From Mnemiopsis leidyi (lineage: Eukaryota; Ctenophora; Tentaculata; Lobata; Bolinopsidae), in contig JH152863.1 of assembly GCA_000226015.1 (NCBI GenBank), positions 81,919 through 130,200 of the forward strand: a stretch of 48,282 bases of DNA, given 5' to 3'. Positions 33,345-44,499 of this stretch are shown here, piece by piece; positions within the stretch are counted from its first letter, which is position 1, and each line of letters opens with the position of its first letter. The position numbers and the translations under genes are program-made. The notes below the pieces were generated by a model. It saw nothing but the letters and a program-made list of their open reading frames with translations. It was not told the DNA's origin and did not search any database.

Positions 33345-36300
33345 TTAATCTTTAGGCAGGACAGTAAGGGTGACCGGTTCAGATTGGTATGTCTTGCCTT
33401 TAACAGTTACAACGACCCTGAAATGAAAATGTTGTGAGAGGTTGTCTTGTTGCTTTTATTATGAAAGTCGTGATGATCATTTTGTTGTTCTTGTTGGTGA
33501 ATGATGTAAATAAATGATTCTAAGTCAAAAGTAACTATAATGCACTATTAGTCTGAGTACATTTTACTGGTGCTATGATTATGTTTCGTGACAGTAAGTG
33601 AACTTAATCAAACTACATTTAGGGTGAAGCTTTTTTTGAATTTACGAACATTGCAAACAGATATAACTGATCTATACGTACACATATTGGCCACTGCGAC
33701 TGGGTTTTTTCCACTGTCCAAAAACGCGGGAGAAAGTATTCCCTTCCTTTGAGCTACTGGATTTCTCGTCTAACTCGCCATCCTTCAGCTTCCAGAATTT
33801 CACGTCATTTGCCCCTGGGCCCTAAGGAAACATGTGTTAATATTTAACTACCACTTAATGTACCTCCACCACTGCTGAATCTATTAAGTAAAATGGATAT
33901 TATTTAAGGCCAGGTTAATTGCTAACCAAACCCATTGCTAACCTAACCCATTAAATGTTAACTTTAAACCTTAATACCTTATCCTCGCCCTATAGTGTTA
34001 ACCCTAATTCCCATCCTTTACTCTATAGAACTATAGAACTAATGGGAACCCTAACCCTGGCCAAGAAGGGTTGGGGTTCAGTGGTCATGAAATGAAGAAA
34101 TGAAATAAAGAAATGAAATAAAGAAATGAAATAAAGATATGAAATAAAGAAATGTACTAAAGAAATGAAATAAAGAAATGAAATAATGAAATGAAATAAA
34201 GAAATAAAAAAGAAATGAAAAAAGAAATGAAATAAAGAAATGAAATAAAGAAATGAAATAAAGAAATGAAATAAAGAAATGAAATAAAGAAATGAAATAA
34301 AGCAATGAAATGAAGCAATTTATTACTTGGTAAGCTTACCCCAATAGTGCTGGTGACATCGAACTCAATGACACATCTGGATGCATCGCCTTGCTTGCAT
34401 GTAAGCTCTGTTACTTTGGGAGTGATCGTAACCTCGTTTTCAACACCCCCAACTTGAATATCGACCGAATCCGTGGTGCCTAGACCTTCAGCACTGCACG
34501 TGCACGTTCCTTTGTCAGACAACTTGGCTGGCTTAAATTCCAGCTCTGAATTTCCGTCTAAGGAAGTGGGTTTTATAAAAAATTTGAATTCGATCTCAAG
34601 CATTAAACTCCCCGAGAAATATCTATTTATTGGAGAACGGCTAATGATCATGTGCAACAGCGATGAAACGGATGAATATTTACTTAACATCTAAAATTCT
34701 AACTTAGGGTGCATTTAGTATATAACTTACTTTTGGTTCTAATCTTGACGTTGCCTTCACCGTGTACCATTTCGTTTCCATTGCAAGTCCATTGTATCTT
34801 TATCTTCTTTTCCAATTTCTTACACTAAATTAAATCATGATTACTAGGCGAATACCACTTTCATATTTATTCACAAAAATGGTTTTGTTACAAGGAAACT
34901 AGAATATAACCTGTTGACAGTTGAAATAACCATAAAATCGGCAAAACAATCTCACCCTGAGAACAACTTTGCCACCCTCCACAAAGGCAACTTTATCCTC
35001 AACAGCTTCAACCAAGTCGATTTCTTCATCCGGTAGAGCCACTTCAAAGGTTCCCTCAGCGGTTTTCCCGTTCTTTGTCACCACACACTTGTAGCCGTTT
35101 TCCATCCTGGCCTCCATTTTAGGGATAGTAAGGGTCAAACCGTCATCTGAAACATCGTACATCTTCCACTTCGTGATGTCCTTCAGAGGTTCAAGCTTGA
35201 ACCACTTGACAGCCCCCTTCTTCACCTCCACACCATTGACCCGGCAGGTCAGTTCGACAGGTTGGCCATTCACAGTATCGGGAGTGGGGTTGACTGCTTC
35301 GACCCAGTTTGCAAGACAAGTGGGACAACAGTCTCCTTCGTTAGTAATCTCGAGCTCATCGTCACCACAATCCACATCGCACTCTTTGTCCTCACACTCC
35401 AATACTCCTCCTGCAGTGCATGTGCAGGTCTGACAACCCTTCTCGAAGTTGTCACCGACATTGAATAGCTTACCAGCATCCTCACACTGATCAGTCTGCA
35501 GAGAAACTTCGAAGTTCCCCTCTGATGTCTTTCCGTCCTTTGTCACCACGCATTTGTAATTATTGACCATCTTGGCGTCCATTTTCAGTATGGTGAAGGT
35601 CAAGCCGTCATCAGAAACGGAGTAAGATTTCCAGTTGGTGATGTCCTTCAAAGGCTGAAGTTTAAACCACCTGATGTCCCCTTTTTTAACATCCACTCCA
35701 TTGACACGACATGTTAGTTCGAGGGGTTCTCCAAAAGGTCCAGCTGGGTTAGGGTTGACTGCCTCCACCCAGTTGGCTTGACAAGTGGGACAACAGTCTC
35801 CTTCATTGGAAACTTCAATCTCATCATCGCCACACTCCACAGTGCAAGCTTTGTCCTCGCACTCCTCAACTCCACCACCGACACACTTGCAGGTCTTACA
35901 TTCTGCTCCTTTTTCGAACTTGTCTCCGGCTCCGTATAACTGTCCAGCATATTCACATTGGCAGTTCTCCAGACTTACACACTTTCCATCCTCCAGCATT
36001 TCCCCTTCCGGACAGAAACACCCAGCTTGAGCTTTTTTACCTCCGTTTGGTTTTTCGCATGATGGAGCCGGCTTCGGTCCTTTTGCCATAAAGGATGTTC
36101 CATCAGGGCACTCGACCGCACATTTGCTCTCAGGGAAATTAAGTTGCCAGGCGTCTGTATCAATTCCAGCCTGGGCCTTGCAATCGCCAGCAAACTTGTT
36201 GAGGGGTGCACACCCACAGCTGAGATCTCCGAAACATCCGCAAATCTGCTGAACCGCATCTGCAATAGTAGCTTCAATGTCCATGGCATCTTTGCATTTT

Positions 36301-39300
36301 GTGAAAGGTTTTGATTTCAGAATGTCACCGATGTGTTTCTCAAAGTCAGGTTTTTGATCCATCAGTCCGAAATCTCTGCAGATATCATCAGGGGGTGGAG
36401 GAGGAGGACAGTCAGCCTCGTCATCGACAGCCCACGCTGTTCCAAAATCTTCCACACTGAAATTTGTTTTAGCACTTTTCAAAAATAATAATCAAATTGA
36501 GTTAGTTTTTTTGTCAGCAAAAACTAATCGGAAAACTTTTACTTGTCACTTCAACTTGACCCAAATGGAAACATTTTCTATTTGACCACCAATCATACCT
36601 GTCAAGCACTTCTCCGTCAGGCCCTGTCAGATCGTTAGAGTCATCGTCGTCCCATTTTCCACACATGCCCGTGGAGGATCCCTTACAGGAACCGTGGACA
36701 TCGATCGAGTAGCTGGAGACTTTGTCCCATTGCAGATATACCAGCGGATCCTTTCCGTCCTGTGTTATCGTCATTGCGTATGTTCCTGTGGGGAACAATG
36801 TAGCAGGCTTCATCAAATAAATTGTTAATTGAGGGCAATGATCCATCGTTCAGAATTTGCCTCGAGCTATGATTGCAGTAATTGCAATTTGTATTTAATG
36901 AAAAAATATACATTCAATGAAACACGCCGTGAAGTTAAACGTTAGATTTGTTTAAAAATTATTTGTTGAACTGAATAGTTGTTATATCGATATCAAGCCT
37001 GTGGGGCTATACTAAATAAATCCTCAGCTTTAATCCGGGCTTAGTTTATCTCAGACATTCCATCTTTATTCTAAACATTGGCAAGGTTGTATATAACATT
37101 GAACAATAGAAGAGCTGAGACAGGATCCGATGTGGACAAAATCAGTAAGTTGTTGTTGTCCAAATTCAAGTGCTCAACGATGTACACCGATGTAGCCGTT
37201 GTAGGTATATATGGAAGTGTTATATTTATGCTCAATCTTATGTAGGTTGATGTTTAAATCATGTTGTGTTCATAGACTATAAACATTGGCGTTAATATAT
37301 GCGTTTCAAGAAAAAATATTGTAAATTTTGGGGTTCCCCAAGGCTCTGTCATGTGATCACAAATTTTTAGTAGACTATAATGAACGTATTTAACTGATTT
37401 GTTAAGTTAATTGATGAATTTGCCTTTGATTATAGGCAAGAATTTCGGCAAGAGAAATTATCATAAATTTGAGGTGCCCCAAGGTTCTGTAATGGATCAA
37501 CTCTTTTTTTCTACTTTACCAGGCCAAAGCTTAGGGGTAATTCGACTTTAGCAAAAGAAAATGCACCAAGGGCCCTCAATTGCAGTTCAGTACGCTATTG
37601 TTAGGTCTGCAGCAGTATGCTATTGGTAGAGGACTCTTTAATCGTGGTCAAGCATCAAATACTTCATCATAATGTCGCCCAAGGTTTGATTTTTGCATAT
37701 TTTAGAGTTTTATCTACAGCTTTTTTCATTCTAGTCAATAATTTACCTATATCTTCTATTCTGACTTCAGATCCATCCTTATAGGTCTTGTGCATAGGAA
37801 GGGTGATTGTCTCACCATTCAAAGTTACTGTGTTTCCTTCAAGCTTAAACAGGTCCGTCTTAAAAGCTACCTGAAGGATAGTGACAGTTATAAATTCATA
37901 AGAAATCTACATTATGGATGGATGATTGATCCGTCGTAAAGTGGTTTAATAGCTTTATAAAAATATCATACTGACCTCGAGAGACTTGGTTTTAGCGCTA
38001 GCCTTTTCCTTCTCATGATCAGCAAACATTTTCACATCTCCACATCCGAAGAAGTTGTACTTGCAATCTCCCTTGAAGGCAAACTCTGATCCGTCAAATG
38101 TCTTGTAGAATGGGTCTGCAGCTGCGGAGCAGTGACCAGGTTGCGGTACACACGTTTTGATGCATGTGTCATCGAACCAGGCAACAGGAGTGGGATCCTC
38201 ACACTCTTCCCCATCATCAACACAAGCACAGGTGTGTACTCCGAGTGCATCACATGTACATTCTTCGGTCTCCTGAGGGTTGTAAAAGGTTCCTTCCTCG
38301 AACTCAGTTCCGTCCTCGTGCTCACAGATAGCTGGCATAACCACATCTACCACAAAGTCATCACTAGCGGTAACCCCATCCTTGGTTGCCTCACATGTAT
38401 AGGTGGCATCGTCATCAGCATCAGCGTTGTTTATGGTCAACATCTTTCTAAAAAGAAGAACCACTTTAGTGTCACAGAGATCGTAAAATGTGATCAAATT
38501 TATTTTTGAAGACGCTTTAGAATTTAAAAAATCAAATGCAGTCAGTAAATTTTTCTGGCCATCCCTAGAAACTATGTCAGTAACGTCTTTTATCTTCTCT
38601 TAGCATGCAATACCAGATTCTATTTTACTTCAAGTTCTATAAAGCTTGAAACTTAAGCTTGAACATACTTATTCTTTGAAATTCCCTTAGTTATCTCCAC
38701 CCCATCTCTATACCAGGTAATAGCGTTCTTCGACACTTTGTCAACCATTATTCTGCATGTCAATTTCACAGATTGTCCTTTTTTTATTTGATTGTCGGGG
38801 TTTACTGCCTGTAAATATAATGGATGTTATCAAAACTTCTTGCCTGAATGCCTGGGTTATGTTTGGAGATTCCCTCTTTCTACGATGATGACAGTCGATA
38901 TTCCATCATTATAGAAAATACTAGAAACCCATATACTAAGACACTAGAGTATTGACAACGATGACAGATGACACTCTTATGTGACCAAAAAATTTAGAAA
39001 ACATACCACGACCCAGTTTCCGATACAACTGTTGCAGCACTCATCGTCGTTTCTTCCTTCTAACTCATCAGCTGCACAATTAAGTTCGGGACACGGATCA
39101 TCAACACAGGTCATCTCACCAGCGTCTTGACAAGTGCAGGTCTGTGCGGGACACAGTCCGTCTTTCTTTATCACATCTCCGTTCTGAAGGACAAAGTTGT
39201 AAACCCTGCAGATACTTTGATTTTCTTCTATCGGTTATCTGCATTTACAAGAATGGAAGTGAAACTTGTCTTACTTTGAGTGTTGACAAATGTTTTTAAC

Positions 39301-42300
39301 TTACATTGTAGAACTGTCCCTCGTAGAGACACTTGCAGGCGTTAGCTGCTACACATTCCCCGTCTTGCTGGAACTGTCCCTCAGGACAGAAACAACCTCG
39401 AACTGTCCCAGTTTGCTCTGGGTTTCTGTCCAGACACGTTGGTACAGGGGTGGCTCCGTTGGCTTTGTATACTGTTGGCTCGGGGCATTTGTACGCTGAG
39501 GTTGACTTTCATTAAGTTTCAAGCTAGCACAGAAAAATAAAATAATAAAACATAGAAATAAAACCATATTCTGCAGGCTGCGAGGGTCATTCTTAAACTA
39601 CATTTGACTGGCCATACTGATATTTTATCATTACTTTCCAAACTACAACTACAAGCAATACTTACGGCAAAACTCGACTGATTCTCTCCAGTTGCTGAGG
39701 TCAATGTTCTGGGTCTGACATTCAGTTGCATACACGTCAAATTGAGAGCAAGCGCAGCTCTGAAGTTAGATTTGATTTTTGATTTGATTTTATGCGCGAG
39801 ATCTATGTTATTTACTATAGTATGCCATTCTTAACAATGTCGCTTACCAATACATAACATTAGTGACGCTTCCCCAAAAACTGTTTATTATTTTGTTGTT
39901 TACTATTTGACGAGATTATATCCGTCTAACGTTCTCGTTCAGCTTTAGCTGCGTGAGTCGGGTATCACCGCGACAATTTACTATTAGTATTAAGTTCACA
40001 TTTTGAGAGTCTTACGTTGTCAAGGAAGCAGTTACAGACATCAGTCATGCAATTCTTCAATGGCCCACCATTTCTGTCTCCAACGTCAATTGCACCGTGG
40101 CATTGCGTAAACGGATTTTCTGTGAAGGCGTGTTAATGAATAAATTAAGCTTTAGTTATACTTATAGTGTTTCATGAATGTCAGAAAAGGTCAAAATCGC
40201 GTGGATCAGTTATCCAGAATTCATGAATTGAGAGCAAACAAATAAATAAGTTAAACTTAAACTACGATTCACGAACTATTTGTTTCTCTTTAAAACGTAA
40301 TTATTTTCAGACACTTACTCAAAAGAGCGCTGCAGATAGCCTCAGCTTCATCGTGTAGGTTGCCAATGTCTGCACAAGGATCGGGAGGAAGGGGTGGGGC
40401 TGGGCAGTTTTCATCAAATTGTTTGTATTGCTCTCCCAGAGCGTTAGGGCTCCCTCCGATCAAGTCATCCCCACTGTTTCCGTTCCAGTTCCCACAAATA
40501 CCCTCAGTGATATCAGCGCACGATCCGTGCAGCCACATCTCCGCGTTGATCCAGTTTCCGTAGTTGGTGGCTCGTAGACGAACCAGCATGTCTCCATTCT
40601 TATTGTAGACTCTGATTTCTTGTTGACCGTTGTTGATTAATTCTACTCTGTCCCCATTGTTGTATTCTTTAATGAAAGGTAGATGTGTCTGAAAATTACG
40701 CGTTTTTAATTTTCACCCTCTCCAAAGTTTACAGTAAATGCAAACTAGATTAATGTCTATAATTGTCAAACCAACCGACATGCAGCCGATTTCAATTTTG
40801 TAAAGAACTAGAGTACTCGATGTCTGAAAATAAGTTGATTTGTTTATTTTTTGAATAATATTTTAGTGTTTACTTACTATTTGCCCGTCAACCTTAGGCT
40901 GCCAATTGTTTTCAATGGAGAAAACGGAGTCTCCATAAACCAGCTCAACTCTTTTGGTGAATCGCGGAGCACGTCTTAAAAGATCCACATTCTTGAAATA
41001 TACCTTGCAAAAAAGTTTAATTTAGGCAAGCTTGAATAATACTGAAATATTGATGAATTTGACAATCGAATAGAATAAAACTTCTTAAGAGAAGCCTCTT
41101 GGATCTGAGAAAAAGCAAAAACTTTTACACACGAACGTCGAATTTCCCACAGCTTGCTGCCTGGTAGGTGCACTCCCCGTGAAAATCGAAGTACTTTCCA
41201 TCAAAGGATTTGTAATGAGGATCTCCAGAACTAACGCAGTATGCTGGAGCTGAAACATTTATCTTATTAATACTCTTCTTTTGAATGGTTGGTTACTGTT
41301 CAGCGATTATTCGATTAAGTTCCAAATCCGTCATATAGTGCCAGTGGCACAGAGCTTAGGGTAGCAGAATTCAGACTTCCATAACAAAGGTCCCGGGTTG
41401 GTGCTAACCAGCCAAGGGGTAAGCTGAATCGTTTGTGAAGCTCTGCTAAGGACTCAGTTGGGTCTATGCAGCTCCCAGGTCGACTCAGACAAATTAACGG
41501 AAAGTGCAGGATTAAATGCGTAGCTACACTTGTAGTAGCAAAGCATCGGGCTAATACAATATTGAAAAAACTATCCTAACCGTCGCTGATACTTCGATTC
41601 CTGTGATTGTCCGGTTATAATTCATAATGTCAATTCAGAAACTCACGTGGAATGCACTTGGACTCGCAGGTCTCTTGATCCACCCAGCGGGTAAGCCCGC
41701 CCCCACATGGCGTTGTGTCCCCACAAGCACACTCGAAACCGCTCTCTTTGCACGTGCATGTCTGGTCCCCGTCCTTGTAGGTAGCTCCCAATAAATACTC
41801 GTTTCCAGCATCGTCTTTACAAGGGGCAGTGCAAACTTCAGCGTTGGAGATAGACAACTGCCAGCCGAAGACATTCTGGAAAGCAAAGCCCACTCCCCCA
41901 GGCCGGACATAGTACGGCTGTACGTCTGAAATCTCTTGTTCTAGGTTTCCGTTAATCCAAACGTCCTCGTTATCATCCTTCACCAAAATTTCTGATGGGA
42001 TGTTATAATAACTATCCTTTTTTATCTTTCAAATCAGTCAATTACATACAAATTTACACAATGAATAAATAAAATTTAAAACGAATTCCGACTCAACTAG
42101 TTGTATGTAATCCAAAGACCTGAGGGACACCAAAACACAGATATTGAGAGCAGAAGCAACTCCTGTACAAGCATGGGCCCTTAGTAATTAAAATAGATTT
42201 GAAAGAATTAAGAATTAATACATCATCTCAGTCAAATTATATAATATTGCTGCTATATGATGTGAGTCCTGAATGTGATGAGGTGTGGTGAGTGTTTCCA

Positions 42301-44499
42301 TGCAGACAGCTGATTTCTAATTCATTGATACTCTGATTCGGAGTCTGAATCCACCTTTACTATTTTATCCCACATATGGATGGAAAGTTTGTATTTAAAC
42401 TCGGTAATGCTTTCAACTTCGCGTATATCTAGGGGATATGATTCCACTTAGTGTGAGTTCTGACGAAAAAATTTCTGGCAAAAGCGTTTGAGCTTGTTTG
42501 AGGTGTAATAGAGCTGACAAAACATAAGTAGTCCAAGTGACTATTTCTAAGCCTTGACTGACCCTCAAACAGTTGCAGATATGATGGCAAGTTAACAGGT
42601 ATATGTTGTTTTACAATCAAAGGAGAAGATGAGGTCCAAGAAATCAAAACGGTCTTTAATTAGCATAATCTTCAGCTGTCTGCATTGTTGGATGTATGTG
42701 GAAGGTGAATAGCTCAGAAACTCCTCCTGGAGAATCCACTTATAGCGCGCTTTTGAAGGCATTCAAGCTTGTTAACTTGGGTTTTTGTGACAGGTCTCCA
42801 CAGGACTGAACAGTGCTCAAATTGGCTCCTCACTAGGGTGAGATACAGAACCCTACGACGATTGAGATCTTGAACAAAATAGCAATTTCTCCTAGACATA
42901 CGTCATACCTAGTTTTTTGTTAGCTTTTGAAAGGACTTTGGAGCACTGCTCTTTCCAATCAAGATTAGAGGTCACTATGATATCGACCATTTTTCATGAA
43001 CGAAAGTTCACATTCAGATAAACATATCTTTGATCATGTGATAGAACTAGCACGTTTTGTTACAATAAACTTATAAAGGTAAGCTTACCTAAGGTCGGGT
43101 TGCCCGCTACGACGGCTTCATTTTTTGTGTTAGTTGTCTGGGAGGTGGAATAACTTTTCCTTCCATCGACAAGTCTTCCTATCTCCACATTCCCAATGCT
43201 AGGGATTCTCATTCTGTGGGTAGTGATTGATTTTAGCTTGGTGATTCACTGTGGTGGTTACAAAGTTACTTTTTTTTTATCTCATACTTATTTTATTCGG
43301 ACACTCCAACAGCCACATGTTACACAAGTGTAACGGCCAATTACAGGAGGCCGAATGTACAATTATACATACACGCCAGTGACGGTTAAGGTAGTGTGTA
43401 CCATACTTTTATCGCCCGAGACTTCGCTGCAATGGGCAGCTACTCATTTAACCCTCAATCACGGTTTCCCGATCATTCGGCTGAGTCGACCGAAGAAGGT
43501 TGCATAGGCAAATGCCCTCAGCGCACTTCTCTAGGACTGGCGGATACGGGATTCGAACCCCCGATCTCCTGCGTGGGAGCCGGGAAGGAAGCCGCTACAC
43601 CACCAGCCCATAAATTGAAGTGCACCTGTCAGAAGACAAAGACCCTGTGGGACAACGACTTCCCCTGAAATTGGGACCCCGCTTTTCTACTACTTCAGTT
43701 CGACATACCTCATCATGACGTAATTTCCGTTGTCTGCCTCGTCCATGTTGAAAGAGATTCCTCCGATAGGACCCCTTGTTTGAGATGATCCAAAAGTAGC
43801 CCGAACATAAAAATTGTCAGTGTCCTTCACATTCACCCCAGGTCCAGTCAGAGTTACCACGCAGAATCTGTTTGTATCTGTCCCAACCTGCACGGTACCT
43901 TTTAGCCTTCTCCATCACTACTTAACTAAGATATTCATATATAAGCAATGCTACTTTGTTAAAAAATAATTCATATATCTGCTCCGCAGAATGTTCCCAA
44001 TAGTTGTAGACCGATGGCGATATATCTGATGATGTTCGATCAATCTCAATGTGACACCTTTTGGGTGTTGATGGTCCAAACTCCGTTAGCGTATGAACTG
44101 GTTTGGATACAATCTTCGTGGGAAACGTCAACTTGTGTCAGAGGCTTACAAGTCCATCCAGAAGGTGTGTTAGGTCCCGCCAGGACGACAGCTGGTAGCC
44201 TGCGTGAAAAGCTGCTTAGTAGCCTGAAAAGCTACCTTAATATTTTCTAGTTTTCTTAGTAACCTGAATGGTGACCCAGCTAGAATCGCATGGTTATCTT
44301 AAAATTGCAAAGCAACATCGATGGTGTAGAATGACACTTGACCAGAGATTCAAAATGCGGAAGTAAAAAACCTGAAAAAGGTACCCAGAAGGGCGTACAT
44401 GTCTCAAAACTTATCTTTCAGAAAAAATCAGTCTATAAATATATTAATTTATAATAATAGTTATACTTACAGGACCAGCAGTGATGTATGCAATAACAT
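33345..44499 (-). CDS. secreted VWD-C8-TIL/VWC/Ig multidomain protein
   Basis: Twenty-one exons: 44499-44471, 44199-44058, 43887-43709, 43213-43089, 41991-41647, 41249-41131, 41003-40878, 40688-40319, 40119-40016, 39759-39666, 39495-39305, 39183-39007, 38808-38669, 38447-37976, 37870-37747, 36785-36599, 36456-34956, 34824-34731, 34557-34340, 33821-33682, 33417-33345. All phases agree (1649 residues). Order: signal peptide [17 protein letters not shown] (1-17); lectin/LamG-like domain (about 30-205); Cys-rich module; VWD1 from [15 protein letters not shown] (about 280); C8 (455-540); TIL (546-600); VWC-like; Ig1 (665-760); Cys-rich; VWD2 (825-990); C8 (1001-1090); TIL (1087-1142); VWC-like; Ig2 (1204-1295); VWC-like; Ig3 (1358-1450); Ig4; Ig5 to the end. 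No membrane segment was seen. The VWD-C8-TIL order is that of gel-forming mucins and von Willebrand factor; an extracellular structural or adhesive role is inferred. Confidence 0.92.
34088..34318. repeat. 13-bp minisatellite (GAAATGAAATAAA)n
   Basis: About 17 copies of GAAATGAAATAAA with length variants lie in the intron 33822-34339. The array ends 22 bp from the splice donor of exon 34557-34340. The minus-strand frame of that exon runs on through the array ([10 protein letters not shown]...), giving a misleading open frame down to 34157; the donor GGTAAGC at 34339 shows where coding ends. Confidence 0.92.
35019..35948 (-). repeat. internal VWC-Ig duplication inside one coding exon
   Basis: Two consecutive units of about 465 bp (about 35948-35484 and 35483-35019) encode a VWC-like module ending EGDCCPTC, the linker ANWVEAVNP and an Ig domain. 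By eye the Ig halves agree at about three quarters of positions (shared [32 protein letters not shown]). They lie in the 1501-nt exon 36456-34956 without any intron between them. Confidence 0.85.
39907..39976 (+). repeat. dispersed repeat, copy 2
   Basis: Matches 685-760, including the terminal block GAGTCGGGTATCACCGCGAC. It lies in the intron 39760-40015 of the VWD/Ig gene, antisense to that gene if the plus orientation is taken as forward. Confidence 0.65.
41339..41570 (+). mobile_element. tRNA-derived SINE, copy A
   Basis: The head has an A-box-like GTGGCACAGAGCTTAGGG and a B-box-like GGTCCCGGGTTGGTGC about 50 bp apart. The body contains GGTCGACTCAGAC and GGATTAAATGCGTAGCT, which align with the body of the minus-strand copy at 43270-43612. 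It ends near a short A-run at about 41565. It lies in the intron 41250-41646 of the VWD/Ig gene, antisense to it. No clear target-site duplication was seen. Confidence 0.6.
42322..42995 (-). mobile_element. decayed non-LTR retrotransposon (LINE), 3' end of the ORF
   Basis: Broken frames read in order the C-terminal end of a LINE reverse transcriptase: [15 protein letters not shown], then [20 protein letters not shown] and LECLQKRAI (42899-42714). After a frame change comes [17 protein letters not shown] and [19 protein letters not shown] (42647-42429), then [20 protein letters not shown] ending at 42322. The pattern is that of Jockey/CR1-like elements. At least two frameshifts and internal stops make it inactive. 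It lies in the intron 41992-43088 of the VWD/Ig gene, in the same orientation. Confidence 0.75.
43270..43612 (-). mobile_element. tRNA-derived SINE, copy B (apparently near full length)
   Basis: Read on the minus strand: a tRNA-like head GGGCTGGTGGTGTAGCGGC, then GGGGGTTCGAATCCC, a perfect B-box. A central body follows with GGTCGACTCAGCC and GGGTTAAATGAGTAGCT, and a 3' end reading AATAAAATAAG then an A-run. Length is about 340 bp. The body aligns with copy A, so both belong to one family. It lies in the intron 43214-43708 of the VWD/Ig gene, in the same orientation. No target-site duplication is evident. Confidence 0.72.

Noticed and set aside
34157..34339. Continuation of the Ig exon frame into the 13-bp repeat
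   Set aside because: A good donor (GGTAAGC) ends the exon at 34340, and the next exon at 33821 restores the Ig domain in phase.
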